Assembly (NCBI RefSeq): GCF_000820305.1
Contig: NZ_CDBH01000061.1
Coordinates: forward strand, 6,797 to 70,796
Source: Aeromonas dhakensis
GTDB lineage: Bacteria; Pseudomonadota; Gammaproteobacteria; Enterobacterales; Aeromonadaceae
Direction: 5' to 3'
Length of the DNA: 64,000 nucleotides
Under the pieces are notes generated by a model that made no database searches, was not told the origin of the DNA, and saw only the letters and a list, made by a program, of their open reading frames with translations. A program made the position numbers and the translations under genes. Of the stretch, positions 9,179 to 18,655 are shown in pieces (the stretch's first letter is position 1; each line of letters starts with the position of its first letter).

Positions 9179-10102
9179 ATGTCATTCACACCATCACCCC
9201 GTTGCAGCGGCTGGGCCGCCGCCCTCGCCACCGTGCTGCTCTGGTCCGGTTTCTTTCTCTCCCTGCGCCTGGGCGCCGAGGAGAAACTCCCGCCACAGGC
9301 ACTGGCGCTGCTGCGCTTCGGTATCCCGGCCCTGCTGCTGCTCCCCTATTACTGGCGTCACCGCATCCGTCTGCGCCGCACGCCCCTGCGCTGGCAGCTG
9401 GCCATGCTGGCGGGAGCCGGCCTGCCCTTCTTCTGGCTCGGCGCCACCGGCATGCAGCTGGCCCCGGTGGCCCAGGGCAGCGCCCTGATCCCGGGCACTG
9501 TGCCCCTCATGGTCAGCCTGCTCGGCTTGCTGTTGTGGCGCGCCCCCTGCCCCCTGCAGCGGTGCTGGGGGCTTGCCCTCATCGCCCTGGCCACCGCCAT
9601 CCTGTTGCTGGGCGGAGAACCGGGATTATGGCAGGGACAGCTCTGCTTTCTGGGGGCGGCCCTGCTGTGGGCCCTGTTTACCCTGGCGGTCAGACGCAGC
9701 GGACTGGCGGCGCTGGATGCGGCCGCGCTGGTGGCGGTGCCGTCGGCCCTGTTGCTGCTGCCGACGCTCCTGTGGAGCCCCTTGCCCACCGTGAGCCATG
9801 CCAGCGTCTGGCTCTGGCAGGGTCTGCTGCAAGGGATAGGCGCCGGCTTGCTGGCGGCGCTCTGTTACGCCCACGCCATCCGTACCCTGGGCGCCGAGGT
9901 CAGCTCGGCGCTGGGCTCGCTCACGCCCGTGATGGCGGCCATGCTGGCCTGGTGGCTGCTGGGGGAGAGCGTCACGCCGCCGGTGTGGCTGGCGCTTGGC
10001 CTCTTGTGTGTCGGGGTGGTGCTGGCCAGTCTGCCGGCACGGCGGGTTTCAGCTGCGCTGCCAGCGGCGCAACAGGCGACCGCGCAGGCCGCAGTCGAGT
10101 AG
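9179..10102 (+). CDS. DMT-superfamily (EamA) transporter
   Basis: A 307-residue inner-membrane protein with about ten hydrophobic segments arranged as two EamA repeats (first near LATVLLWSGFFLSLRLGA, second near LCFLGAALLWALFTLAVR). Family members export amino acids and metabolites. It is divergent from an Lrp/AsnC regulator, which supports amino-acid export. Its last 54 bp overlap the 3' end of viaA on the opposite strand. Confidence 0.85.
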   Translation: MSFTPSPRCSGWAAALATVLLWSGFFLSLRLGAEEKLPPQALALLRFGIPALLLLPYYWRHRIRLRRTPLRWQLAMLAGAGLPFFWLGATGMQLAPVAQGSALIPGTVPLMVSLLGLLLWRAPCPLQRCWGLALIALATAILLLGGEPGLWQGQLCFLGAALLWALFTLAVRRSGLAALDAAALVAVPSALLLLPTLLWSPLPTVSHASVWLWQGLLQGIGAGLLAALCYAHAIRTLGAEVSSALGSLTPVMAAMLAWWLLGESVTPPVWLALGLLCVGVVLASLPARRVSAALPAAQQATAQAAVE

Positions 10103-11503
10103 CCAGCTGTTGTCGAACACCCGCAGCAGCGCCGGTTTGGCGTGGCGGGACATGGCCACCGCGTGGAAGCGGGTCTGCTGCTTGCGCTGGCGGTTCATCC
10201 GATCCAGCAGGCTGTGAGGCAGGCTCTGGGCGATAAAGTCGGAGACCACCAGTACGTCCGCTCTGGCAAAGGCGGGGTCATCCAGCTTGATCAGGGCCTT
10301 CTCGAGGCAGGGCACCAGATCGGTGCCGCCGTGAAAACTCATGGAGAGGAAGCGCTCCGCCTTGTCGAGCCCGGTGTCGGCGGTGATCTCCAGGGTCGCC
10401 ACCTCGGTGGAGAAGAGCATCAGGTAGCAGCCCCGCTTCTCGTCCATCGCCACCTTGAGCAGCGCCAGAAACAGCGCCTTGGCGCACTCCTCCGGGTAGC
10501 CCCCCATGGAGCCAGAGGTGTCGATGCAGACGATGAAGGGCCCCCGCTGCTGCAACTGCCGTCCGCCAAGCTCAGGGGTGCGCAGCATGATGCGCTGACG
10601 CGGCAGGGTGCCGCGCGACTGGTAGCTGAGCAGGCGCCGCTCCAGATAGCGGCGATAGAACTCCAGCTCCAGCTCCGGCAGCGCCAGCATCACCGCCTCG
10701 CTCGGCAAGAGGCGCATCAGGTCGCTGGCGGGGTGGATGCCCACCAGATCGTCCGGCACGTCGTCGGTCTGCACCTCTTCCAGCTCGTGCACCTGCACCG
10801 GTGGCACCGGCGAGTCGTTGGCCCGGTTGTCCTGCTCGCTGCGCCCCAGCAGGTTGGCGATCTCAGCCAGCAGCGGCTCGCGCTGCAACATGCGGGCGTA
10901 CTGCTTGACCAGCACCAGGCTGCGCTTGTGCCAGCTGCCCTGCGCCAGATCCCAGAGCCCGCCGGCGGAGATCTGGTTGGGGTCCAGCGCATCAGCCAGG
11001 GTACGGCTCGCCAGCAGCTGATCTTCGATCTCCTGGCGCTGCTTCTCCCGCTCCGCCTCGGCGATCTGCTGCTGCAGCTGCAGCAGGCTGCCCACCAGGC
11101 TGGTGCGCCACTTCTCGATCAGCAGCTGGCGCTGGCTGTCGGTGGGGTGAGCCATCAGCTGGCGCACCAGGCTGCGCGCCTCGCCGGCGAAGGGGCTGTA
11201 CTGCTCAAGTCCGTCCAGCAGCGCCGGCAGACGCCCCATCAGCTCGGCCAGCGGCAACCCCTTGTGGGCCTGATAGAGGCGATACTCCTGCTCCAGCGCC
11301 ACCGGCACCGGCTTGTGGCGCATCTCCTCCCCCAGCTGATCGCTCCAGCGGCGGATGCGCTTTTGCAACAACTTGCCCTGCAGCGGGGAACGTTTGATGA
11401 ACTCGGAGATCTTGGGGGTGGAGGCCAGCAAGAGCGCCATTTCGCCCGCCAGCTCCCCCTCGCCCATAAGCAGCCCCAGATCCATCATGCCGATCTCAAG
11501 CAT
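10049..11503 (-). CDS. viaA: VWA-domain partner of the RavA ATPase
   Basis: A 484-residue protein with a helical N-terminal region and a C-terminal von Willebrand factor A domain carrying the MIDAS motif DTSGSMGG at about residue 328. It lies 52 bp downstream of ravA on the same strand, the conserved ravA-viaA operon. In Escherichia coli the pair interacts with respiratory complexes and affects aminoglycoside uptake. Its 3' end overlaps the convergent DMT transporter by 54 bp. Confidence 0.93.
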   Translation of the reverse strand: MLEIGMMDLGLLMGEGELAGEMALLLASTPKISEFIKRSPLQGKLLQKRIRRWSDQLGEEMRHKPVPVALEQEYRLYQAHKGLPLAELMGRLPALLDGLEQYSPFAGEARSLVRQLMAHPTDSQRQLLIEKWRTSLVGSLLQLQQQIAEAEREKQRQEIEDQLLASRTLADALDPNQISAGGLWDLAQGSWHKRSLVLVKQYARMLQREPLLAEIANLLGRSEQDNRANDSPVPPVQVHELEEVQTDDVPDDLVGIHPASDLMRLLPSEAVMLALPELELEFYRRYLERRLLSYQSRGTLPRQRIMLRTPELGGRQLQQRGPFIVCIDTSGSMGGYPEECAKALFLALLKVAMDEKRGCYLMLFSTEVATLEITADTGLDKAERFLSMSFHGGTDLVPCLEKALIKLDDPAFARADVLVVSDFIAQSLPHSLLDRMNRQRKQQTRFHAVAMSRHAKPALLRVFDNSWLLDCGLRGRLLRRWQRS

Positions 11504-11555
11504 GGCAACCTCCGCTGACCTGGCTCACGACCGCCCCCTTCGCGCTCGCCATGGC

Positions 11556-13163
11556 TCAGGCGTCCAGTTGCGGCAGCCGGTCGTGCCACTGGCTGATGTC
11601 GGTGCGCAGCTGATCCAGATCCCGGTTCAGCACGAAGAAGCTGTCCTCCACCTGCTGCAACCAGTGACGACCGATGAAGAGGTGCTGCTGATGGCGCTCG
11701 AACAGGTTGCGCTGGCGCTTGAGCTCCTGCGCCAGCACGCCGGCCTCCGCCAGCAGCTCGGTCAGGGCCGCCTGCCAGGGGGTGATCACCACCTCGGGGA
11801 TGGGGGTGCGCTCCACCAGCACCAGCGGGATCTGCTGGCGTTGCAGATCCAGCACGTGCAGCCGCAGCTCGTCGTCCAGCACCAACTCGTAGTGGCCCTC
11901 CTTGGGGTTGCCAAGCGGCCAGCCCACCAGCGACTCGCCGGTGGGGTGCCAGTGGGAGAGCAGGGTGCGGTCGAACACCAGCGTCTCCACCAGCCGCTCC
12001 GAGTCGTCGCCATCCAGCGCCGCCGGGGTGAGCAGATGGAAGTGCACCAGCTTGCCGAACGGACGGGCGTTGGCCAGCGGGATCTGGATGCCGCGGGCGC
12101 GGCGCCCGAACCACTGCTGGCGCTTTCTGGCCTTGCAGCACAGGCGCTGGGCCACGCTCTGTTTGAGCTGTTTGAACTTGTCCCGCAGCCCCATCAGCTG
12201 ACGGGTCATGGTCAGCTGCTGGTAGCCGTAGAGGCGGGAGAATTCGGTCATCATCTCCAGCAGGGCTGTACGCGAGGCCTCGTCATGCCAGAGGCAATCC
12301 TTGAACAGCAGCAGATCGAGCGGGGCCACCTCGTCGCGGCCGTTGAAAAACGCGCTCGCCTTGATCAGCCGCACGGCCTTCTTCCAGCGCCGATCCGACA
12401 CGTAGCAGCTGTGGGCCAGCTGGCTGTCGAGCTGCTGGCGCAACTGATAGATGAGCTCGAAGCAGTCGTCCGGCAGCCGGACCCGGTCGATCTGCTCCTG
12501 CCACTCCAGATACTCGTCGCCGTGGATCTGCACCGAGGGCGGCAGATTCTGGTGGGACTGGCCGTCACTGGCCAGCATGGCCTGGAAGTTGGCCTTCTCC
12601 TGCACCCGGTCCATCCAGATCCGTACCAGCATGCGGTCGTAAAGCGCCTCCAGCCCGCTGTCGGGGGCCGGCAGCTCGTTGGAGGCGGTCACCAGCAGCC
12701 GCATCGGGATGGGGTGCTGGCTGTCGCCGTTGCGAAACTGCCGCTCGTTGATGGCGGTGAGCAGGGTGTTGAGGATGGCGGGGCCCGCCTTCCAGATCTC
12801 GTCGAGAAACACCACCTCGGCCTCAGGCAGGTAGCCGGCGGTGAGGCGCAGGTACTTGCCATCCTCCTTCAGCGCCTGGATGGAGAGGGGGCCGAACACC
12901 TCCTCCGGCGTGCTGAAACGGGTCATCAGGTACTCGAAGTGGCGCGCCTCATGAAAGGCCAGCTTGAGGCGCCGCGCAATCAGGCTCTTGGCGATGCCGG
13001 GCGGGCCCAGCAGAAACACGCTCTCACCGGACAGGGCCGCCAGCAGACCAAGCCGCAGGGCATCCTGGCGCTCGTAAAGCCCCTCGCCGAGGGCCGACAG
13101 CAGGCGTGGCAGCCGTTCGTGAATGGGGGCGAGACGAAGATTCTGTGATGCTAAAGGTGGCAT
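11556..13163 (-). CDS. ravA: MoxR-family AAA+ ATPase RavA
   Basis: A 535-residue AAA+ ATPase. It shows Walker A GPPGIAKS at 53-60, Walker B VVFLDE at about 117-122, and a long C-terminal region typical of RavA. I start it at the ATG at 13163 (MPPLASQNLRLAPIHERLPR); the open frame extends much further upstream but that part looks non-coding. It is first in an operon with viaA and divergent from holD. Confidence 0.93.
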   Translation of the reverse strand: MPPLASQNLRLAPIHERLPRLLSALGEGLYERQDALRLGLLAALSGESVFLLGPPGIAKSLIARRLKLAFHEARHFEYLMTRFSTPEEVFGPLSIQALKEDGKYLRLTAGYLPEAEVVFLDEIWKAGPAILNTLLTAINERQFRNGDSQHPIPMRLLVTASNELPAPDSGLEALYDRMLVRIWMDRVQEKANFQAMLASDGQSHQNLPPSVQIHGDEYLEWQEQIDRVRLPDDCFELIYQLRQQLDSQLAHSCYVSDRRWKKAVRLIKASAFFNGRDEVAPLDLLLFKDCLWHDEASRTALLEMMTEFSRLYGYQQLTMTRQLMGLRDKFKQLKQSVAQRLCCKARKRQQWFGRRARGIQIPLANARPFGKLVHFHLLTPAALDGDDSERLVETLVFDRTLLSHWHPTGESLVGWPLGNPKEGHYELVLDDELRLHVLDLQRQQIPLVLVERTPIPEVVITPWQAALTELLAEAGVLAQELKRQRNLFERHQQHLFIGRHWLQQVEDSFFVLNRDLDQLRTDISQWHDRLPQLDA

Positions 13164-13401
13164 AGGCGCACTTCCGATACTGGGGTTGTCTGGAACCGGC
13201 ACACCCGCGACGCGATCGAAGGTTCCCTGTCCTGCTTGTTGTATTGTCGGGAGGTCGCCTCTGGCTCGCACCGGTCGGTTGCCGGGCGTCGGAGCGCCTC
13301 TCCTGGCTAAAACATACCGCAAAAGATGCAGCAAAACGCGTTCGAGTGTACCCTGCGCAGAGCTTTTTTCATCAATGCAGATCAAGACTGAGTCATCGCC
13401 C

Positions 13402-13869
13402 ATGCAAGATCCAGTGCAGCTGACCACGGCGCGGGAGTCCGTCCCCGAGCAACCCGACCAGGCATCCGCTCGCCTGCGGCAACACCTGCTGGCCCGGATG
13501 GGCATCCCTAGCTGGCAACTGCGCCGGCCGGCCCTGCTGGCGGGCCATCAGGCTGCGCCCGCACCGGCCAATGAGCCCCAGGCAAATCAGCAGGAGGCGG
13601 CCCCCGCCCCGGCCGTGCCGAGCGGCAAGCTCTGGATCCTGGCGAGCCGGCTGCCCGCCCCCGGCCTGCTGGCGGATCTCTGCCAGCTGCTCGGCATCGG
13701 CAGCGACGAGGTCAGCCTGCTGAGCAGCCTGCCCGCCGGCCACACCCCGCCCCTGCTCTGGCTGGAGGCGGCCGATCCCGCCTGGCCAGAGGCTCTGATC
13801 TGCCCGCTCACCCCCAGTCCGGCCCAGAAACGGGCCCTGTGGCAACAGCTCAAGGGGCGCCTCGGCTGA
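13402..13869 (+). CDS. holD: DNA polymerase III psi subunit
   Basis: A 155-residue protein. The stretch LLARMGIPSWQLRRPALLAG matches the HolD N-terminal signature that contacts the chi subunit and SSB. A Pro/Ala-rich linker follows, then a C-terminal domain (KLWILASRLPAPGLLADLCQ). It is longer than E. coli HolD mainly because of the linker. rimI follows 53 bp downstream, the usual holD-rimI order. An alternative in-frame ATG at 13375 would add nine residues; neither start has a strong ribosome site. Confidence 0.85.
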   Translation: MQDPVQLTTARESVPEQPDQASARLRQHLLARMGIPSWQLRRPALLAGHQAAPAPANEPQANQQEAAPAPAVPSGKLWILASRLPAPGLLADLCQLLGIGSDEVSLLSSLPAGHTPPLLWLEAADPAWPEALICPLTPSPAQKRALWQQLKGRLG

Positions 13870-13922
13870 CCAGCCGTGCGCCCCGCATCTCTCTTCGTTC
13901 AGCCGCCCGACCCGGAGCCACC

Positions 13923-14372
13923 ATGGTGCAATTTCGTCCCCTGCTTGAGACCGACTTCGAGCTCGTCTACCCCATAGAACAGGCTGCCCACAAGGAGCCC
14001 TGGAGCCAGGCCAACCTGCTCTCCTGCTTCGGGCCACGCTATCTCAACGGCCTGCTGCTGGTCGACGGCCAGCCGGCCGGCTTCTACATCTCGGATCTGG
14101 TGGCGGGCGACAGCTCGCTGATGAACATCTGCGTGCATCCCGACTTTCAGGGCAAGGGGCTGGGGCGGGCGCTGCTCAGGGAGTACCTGAGCCGCAGCAA
14201 GGCCAACAAGGCCGAGGCCTGGTTCCTCGAGGTGCGGGCCGGCAACAGCACCGCCATCAGCCTCTACGAGAGCGAGGGGTTTGCCGAGTACTGCCGGCGC
14301 GCCGACTACTACGGCACCGGTCAGGATCGGGAAGATGCCGTGCTGATGTCCCGCCTGTTCGACTTCGGCTAA
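13923..14372 (+). CDS. rimI: Ribosomal protein S18 alanine N-acetyltransferase
   Basis: A 149-residue GNAT enzyme that acetylates the N-terminus of ribosomal protein S18. It has the acetyl-CoA loop QGKGLGRALL and the RimI-like segments LEVRAGNSTAISLYESEGF and RRADYYGTGQDREDAVLMSR. It follows holD in a conserved pair. The likely substrate gene, rpsR, is in the same window at 26.5 kb. Confidence 0.93.
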   Translation: MVQFRPLLETDFELVYPIEQAAHKEPWSQANLLSCFGPRYLNGLLLVDGQPAGFYISDLVAGDSSLMNICVHPDFQGKGLGRALLREYLSRSKANKAEAWFLEVRAGNSTAISLYESEGFAEYCRRADYYGTGQDREDAVLMSRLFDFG

Positions 14373-14395
14373 GCCGCCGCGCTACATCTGCAGCA

Positions 14396-14941
14396 CTAGA
14401 GCAGCGGCGCGTTGTCGAGGGCCGGATCCTGCAGGCTCTGGGTAGTGTGCAGCACTGCCTCGAAGCCGGCGGCGGAGAGCGGCATGAAGAAGCCGCGCTG
14501 CCAGGTCACCCCGGGCATCCAGATCTGCTGGATATCCACCACTATCTTGATGGGCTTGAGCGGCTCGCCCGGCTGCTGCACATAGATGCCGGGCGGGGTT
14601 GCCACCTGCGGGAAGCGGCGCAGTATCTGCTCGCTGCCATCCCCGGCATTCGGGTTGAGACGCACCTTGACCAGCCGGGCCAGCACAGGCGCCATCTCCT
14701 CTGTCTGCCACAGGGTGGTATCCAGCAGTTTGCAGCGCCGGCATTTGGCGCGTTCGATCACGTAGAGCAGCGGATAGCCCTTCTGCAGGGCCAGCTGCTG
14801 CGCCTGGGCGTAGCCTTCGGCGCCGCTCAGCCAGGGGTTGTCCTCCTCGCTACCCGAGCCTCCCAGCGTAAACCAGAGCCCGCCGGCCCCCGCCAGCAAC
14901 AGCAATACCCCGGTCACCACCCCCTTGATACCGACACTCAT
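14396..14941 (-). CDS. Membrane-anchored thioredoxin-like protein with CxxC
   Basis: A 181-residue protein with an N-terminal hydrophobic anchor (VVTGVLLLLAGAGGLWFTLG) and a thioredoxin-like domain. The motif AKCRRCKLLDTTLW contains a CRRC pair in the place of a redox CxxC. The following VATPPGIYV has the TPP (cis-proline-like) turn. The domain would sit in the periplasm. It resembles thiol-disulfide proteins of the thioredoxin_7/DsbD-C kind, but I cannot name an orthologue. It is convergent with rimI. Confidence 0.65.
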   Translation of the reverse strand: MSVGIKGVVTGVLLLLAGAGGLWFTLGGSGSEEDNPWLSGAEGYAQAQQLALQKGYPLLYVIERAKCRRCKLLDTTLWQTEEMAPVLARLVKVRLNPNAGDGSEQILRRFPQVATPPGIYVQQPGEPLKPIKIVVDIQQIWMPGVTWQRGFFMPLSAAGFEAVLHTTQSLQDPALDNAPLL

Positions 14942-15056
14942 TATGCTCCCTCCCTGAATGGCTCCACACGTCAGCCACCATCATGCCTCAAGCGCCCCCT
15001 AATTGACGACTTTGTGATCCAAGACAAATGGCGAACACTTGTAAGCTGTAATCTTA

Positions 15057-15068
15057 GAGTTTAAACTC
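15057..15068. promoter_or_regulatory. 12-bp perfect palindrome upstream of acyl-CoA synthetase
   Basis: GAGTTTAAACTC is a perfect palindrome 59 bp upstream of the synthetase start. It could be an operator for a fatty-acid-responsive regulator, but no regulator is identified. Confidence 0.35.
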
Positions 15069-15127
15069 CAGCGCGATTTTTCAGTGCCCCTTAGGGCGTA
15101 CAACTGTTACTTGAGGATGTCTGACTG

Positions 15128-16918
15128 ATGCCGAAACACCACCTGGTTCGACTGATGCGGGAACGTATCGCCCGGCTTGGCAACAAGGCCGCCCTGCGCG
15201 TACAACAGGATGGCCAGTGGCGTGCCATCGGCTGGCGTACCCTGGGGCAGGCCATGGATTACTGCGCACAGGCGCTGATCCGCGCCGGCCACCAGCCTAC
15301 CGAGATGGTCGGCATCTATGCCCGCAACATGCCGGAGTGGACCCAGGCCGATCTCGGCATCCTGGCCGCCCGCGGCGTCAGCGTCCCTATCTACCCCACC
15401 AGCACTCTGGATCAGCTGCGCTACATCGTCAAAGATGCCGGCATCAAGGTGCTGTTCGTCGGCGAACAGCCCCAGTTCGACCAAGCACTGCAACTCATTG
15501 AAAGCGGCGAGATCCAGCAGCTCATCGCCCTCGACGGCAGCGTCAACCTGCGCGGCTGCCCGCAGGCGAGCCACTTCCAGGAGTTCCTCTCTTCCGGCAA
15601 TCACCAGCCCAGCGAACAGGTACTGCGCGAGCGCGAGGGCCAGTACCGGATGGACGACCTGCTGACCCTGATCTACACCTCGGGCACCACCGGCGAGCCC
15701 AAGGGGGTGATGCTCGATTTCGCCAACATCGCCGCCTGCTTCGAGATGCACAACAGCCGCCTCGATCTGAACGAGCAGGATGTGTCGCTCTGCATGCTGC
15801 CGCTCAGCCACGTGTTCGAGCGGGCCTGGACCTACTACGTGCTCTATTGCGGCGCCGAGAACGTCTACATCCGCGATCCGCAGAAGGTGATGGATGTCAT
15901 CGGCGAGGTGCAGCCCACCGTGATGTGCGCCGTGCCGCGCCTCTACGAGAAGGCCTACGCCATGATCCAGGCTCGCGTCGCCCAGGCCCCGCGTCTGCGC
16001 CAGGCCCTGTTCGGCTGGGCCACCCGGGTCGGCAAGCAGATGGTCGCCACCCGCCAGGCGGGTAAAGCCGCTTCCCCCCTGCTCTACGGCCAGCTCTGGC
16101 TCGCCGAGCGGCTGGTGTTTCGCAAGCTGCGCGCCCGTTTCGGCGGCCGCACCCGCTTCCTGCCGGTGGCCGGCGCCCGCCTCGCCGACGAGGTGAACTT
16201 CTTCTTCCAGGCCATGGGGCTCAACCTCAAGTACGGTTACGGCATGACCGAGACCACCGCCACCGTCTGCTGCTACGAAGACAGCCAGTTCAAGCTGGGC
16301 TCCATCGGCACGGCGCTCAGCGGCATCGAGGTGAAGCTGGGTGAGAACAACGAGCTGCTGGTGCGCTCCCCCACCGTGATGCGCGGCTACTACAACAAGC
16401 CCGAGGCCACCGCCGAGGTGATGACCGAGGATGGCTTCCTGCGCACCGGCGATGCCGGCGAGCTCGACGGCGAAGGCAACATCTACTTCACCGAGCGCCT
16501 CAAGGAGCTGATGAAGACCTCCAACGGCAAGTACGTGGCGCCGCAACTGGTGGAGGGGACCCTCGGCAAGGATCGCTTCATCGAGCAGATCGCCATCGTC
16601 GCCGATGCCCGCCACTTCGTCTCCGCGCTGATCGTGCCCTGCTTCGAGTCGCTGGAGGAGTACGCCCGCTCCATCAACCTGCAGTACCAGTGCAAGACCG
16701 AACTGCTGCGCCACTCCAAGGTGGTGGAGTTCTTCGAGGCGCGCATCCAGGATCTGCAAAAGGAGCTGGCCAAGTTCGAACAGGTGAAGAAGTTCACCCT
16801 GTTGCCGAGCGCCTTCTCCATGGAGCTGGGAGAGCTGACCCCCACCATGAAGCTGCGCCGCAAGATCATCGAGTCCAAGTACCAGAGCGAGATCGAGGCC
16901 ATGTATAACCATGTCTGA
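15128..16918 (+). CDS. Long-chain fatty acid-CoA ligase family protein
   Basis: A 596-residue AMP-forming synthetase. It has the ATP-binding P-loop LIYTSGTTGEPKGVML at about residue 180, the adenylate motif YGYGMTETTATV and the C-terminal hinge FLRTGDAGELDGEGNIYFTE. It is closer to the FAA1/AACS group (VEGTLGKDRFIEQIAIVADA) than to E. coli FadD. It would activate fatty acids to acyl-CoA. A terminator follows that is shared with the convergent gshA. Confidence 0.88.
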   Translation: MPKHHLVRLMRERIARLGNKAALRVQQDGQWRAIGWRTLGQAMDYCAQALIRAGHQPTEMVGIYARNMPEWTQADLGILAARGVSVPIYPTSTLDQLRYIVKDAGIKVLFVGEQPQFDQALQLIESGEIQQLIALDGSVNLRGCPQASHFQEFLSSGNHQPSEQVLREREGQYRMDDLLTLIYTSGTTGEPKGVMLDFANIAACFEMHNSRLDLNEQDVSLCMLPLSHVFERAWTYYVLYCGAENVYIRDPQKVMDVIGEVQPTVMCAVPRLYEKAYAMIQARVAQAPRLRQALFGWATRVGKQMVATRQAGKAASPLLYGQLWLAERLVFRKLRARFGGRTRFLPVAGARLADEVNFFFQAMGLNLKYGYGMTETTATVCCYEDSQFKLGSIGTALSGIEVKLGENNELLVRSPTVMRGYYNKPEATAEVMTEDGFLRTGDAGELDGEGNIYFTERLKELMKTSNGKYVAPQLVEGTLGKDRFIEQIAIVADARHFVSALIVPCFESLEEYARSINLQYQCKTELLRHSKVVEFFEARIQDLQKELAKFEQVKKFTLLPSAFSMELGELTPTMKLRRKIIESKYQSEIEAMYNHV

Positions 16919-16961
16919 GTACAACCACGTCTGAGACCGCTCGGGTTGAGGGAAATAAAAA

Positions 16962-16987
16962 AGCCGCTTCAAGAGCGGCTTTTTTTG
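16962..16987. terminator. Bidirectional terminator between acyl-CoA synthetase and gshA
   Basis: AGCCGCT/AGCGGCT arms (16962-16968, 16974-16980) with a TCAAG loop are flanked by A and T runs. It can serve both convergent genes. Confidence 0.85.
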
Positions 16988-16997
16988 TTGCCTGTCA

Positions 16998-18596
16998 TCA
17001 GGCCGGGGTCTTGCTGGTCCCGAAGTAGTCGGCCAGGAAGTCGTCAAACGACAGGCTGTCGCTGCGCTCCCGCTCCCGCTGCTTGGCCAGGGACTCCCGT
17101 GCCTCGCCGGCAAAATAGGCTTCGTCCCAGTACTGCAGCTCGCCAGCCAGCATCTCTTCCCGGTAGCGGCTCGCCAGCTCGTCGGCGAAAGCGCCGTTGT
17201 CCTTGCCGCTCTCCAGCAGCTGCTTGAGCAGGCGGGCGGAGTAGGTGAGCTCGGGGTTGAGCAGCTTCTCGCGGTGCATCGCCAGGGTCTCGCGGTAGCG
17301 GTTGCGGCCGCAGCAGCGATCCAGCAGCGCGGCGACCTCGGCCAGCTCGTCGAACAGCTTGAGGCCGAACTCCTTGAGGCCGATGGGGTTGCCCTGTTCG
17401 TCCTCCAGCTCGAGGCCGGGACGGCGCCCCTCCAGCACCACCTTGGTCTGGTTGCGGCGATTGCGGGCGATCTCCTCGTCACCCAGCACAGGGGACGGGC
17501 GCAGCAGGCACCAGACCAGGAACAGGTCGAAGAAGCGGATCTGATCCACCTCGATGCCGTACGGGGTGAAGGGGTTGACGTCCACGGTGCGCAGCTCGAT
17601 GTATTCGATGCCACGCTGCTCCAGCGCGTCGGACGGCTTCTCGCCGCTGCGCGGGGTGCGCTTGGGGCGGATCGGCGCGTACAGCTCGTTCTCCAGCTGC
17701 AGCACGTTGTCGTTGAGCTGGCGGTACTCGCCATTTACCTTGACACCGATCTTGGCGAAGTCGGGATCATGGGTGTTGATGGCGCGGCGCAGGCTGCTCA
17801 CATAGGCCGGCAGGTTGTCGTGGCTGATCTTGAGCCCCGCCTGGGCGCTGTTGGTGTAACCCAGATCCGACAGCCGCAGGGCGGTGGCATAAGGCAGGTA
17901 GAGGGTGCCCTTACCGGTCTTCTGGAACGGCAGGTTGCTCTTGCGCCCCTTGAGGAAGGATTCGCAGATGGCCGGCGAGGCGCCGAACAGGTAGGGCACC
18001 AGCCAGCCGAAGCGGTAGACGTTGCGGATAAGCCCCATGTACTTGTCGGAGATGAAGCGCTGGCTGCAGCACCCCTCGCACACCAGCTCCTGCCACTCGC
18101 ACCAGAAGCTGTCCGGCATGGAGAAGTTGAAGTGCACCCCGGCGATCACCTGCATCAGGCTGCCGTAGCGGTTCTTCAGCCCCTGCCGGTAGAGGGTCTT
18201 CATCCGGCCGATGTTGGAGCTGCCGTACTGGGCCAGCCGGATGTTCTCCTCGTCGCCGACGAAGCAGGGCATGGAGAGCGGCCAGATCCGCTCATCACCC
18301 AGGTGATGAATGGTGTGACGGTGGATGTCGCCAAGCTGTTCCAGCAGGCTGTCGATAGAGTCGGTGGCCGGCGTGATGAACTCCAGCAGGCTCTCCGAGT
18401 AGTCGGTGGTGATGTTGGCATGGGTCAGTGCCGAGCCCAGACTTCTGGGGTGATCGGTCTGGGCCAGGGTCCCCTGTGGGGTGATGCGCAGACATTCACG
18501 TTCGATCCCGCGCCGGATCCCCTTGAGGGCGGTCAGCCGTTCCGGCGAACCCAGGGCGGTCAACAACTCGGTGAGTGACAAGCTTGTCGTAGTCAT
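16998..18596 (-). CDS. gshA: Glutamate-cysteine ligase
   Basis: A 532-residue enzyme catalysing the first step of glutathione synthesis. It shows the class-1 proteobacterial signatures GIERECLRITPQG, TTDYSESLLEFITP, HFNFSMPD and YIELRTVDVNPF. The ATG at 18596 gives MTTTSLSLTELLTALG; a GTG two codons earlier is possible. A GC hairpin (18615-18635) lies between it and the upstream protease gene on the same strand. Confidence 0.95.
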   Translation of the reverse strand: MTTTSLSLTELLTALGSPERLTALKGIRRGIERECLRITPQGTLAQTDHPRSLGSALTHANITTDYSESLLEFITPATDSIDSLLEQLGDIHRHTIHHLGDERIWPLSMPCFVGDEENIRLAQYGSSNIGRMKTLYRQGLKNRYGSLMQVIAGVHFNFSMPDSFWCEWQELVCEGCCSQRFISDKYMGLIRNVYRFGWLVPYLFGASPAICESFLKGRKSNLPFQKTGKGTLYLPYATALRLSDLGYTNSAQAGLKISHDNLPAYVSSLRRAINTHDPDFAKIGVKVNGEYRQLNDNVLQLENELYAPIRPKRTPRSGEKPSDALEQRGIEYIELRTVDVNPFTPYGIEVDQIRFFDLFLVWCLLRPSPVLGDEEIARNRRNQTKVVLEGRRPGLELEDEQGNPIGLKEFGLKLFDELAEVAALLDRCCGRNRYRETLAMHREKLLNPELTYSARLLKQLLESGKDNGAFADELASRYREEMLAGELQYWDEAYFAGEARESLAKQRERERSDSLSFDDFLADYFGTSKTPA

Positions 18597-18655
18597 ATTC
18601 ACGGCTCATGTGTGGCCGCCCCACAGGGGGGCGGCACTATTTTTATGTAGCGCCC

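Noticed and set aside
13164-13505. N-terminal extension of RavA
   Set aside because: The extra 114 residues do not resemble RavA; the canonical start is at 13163.
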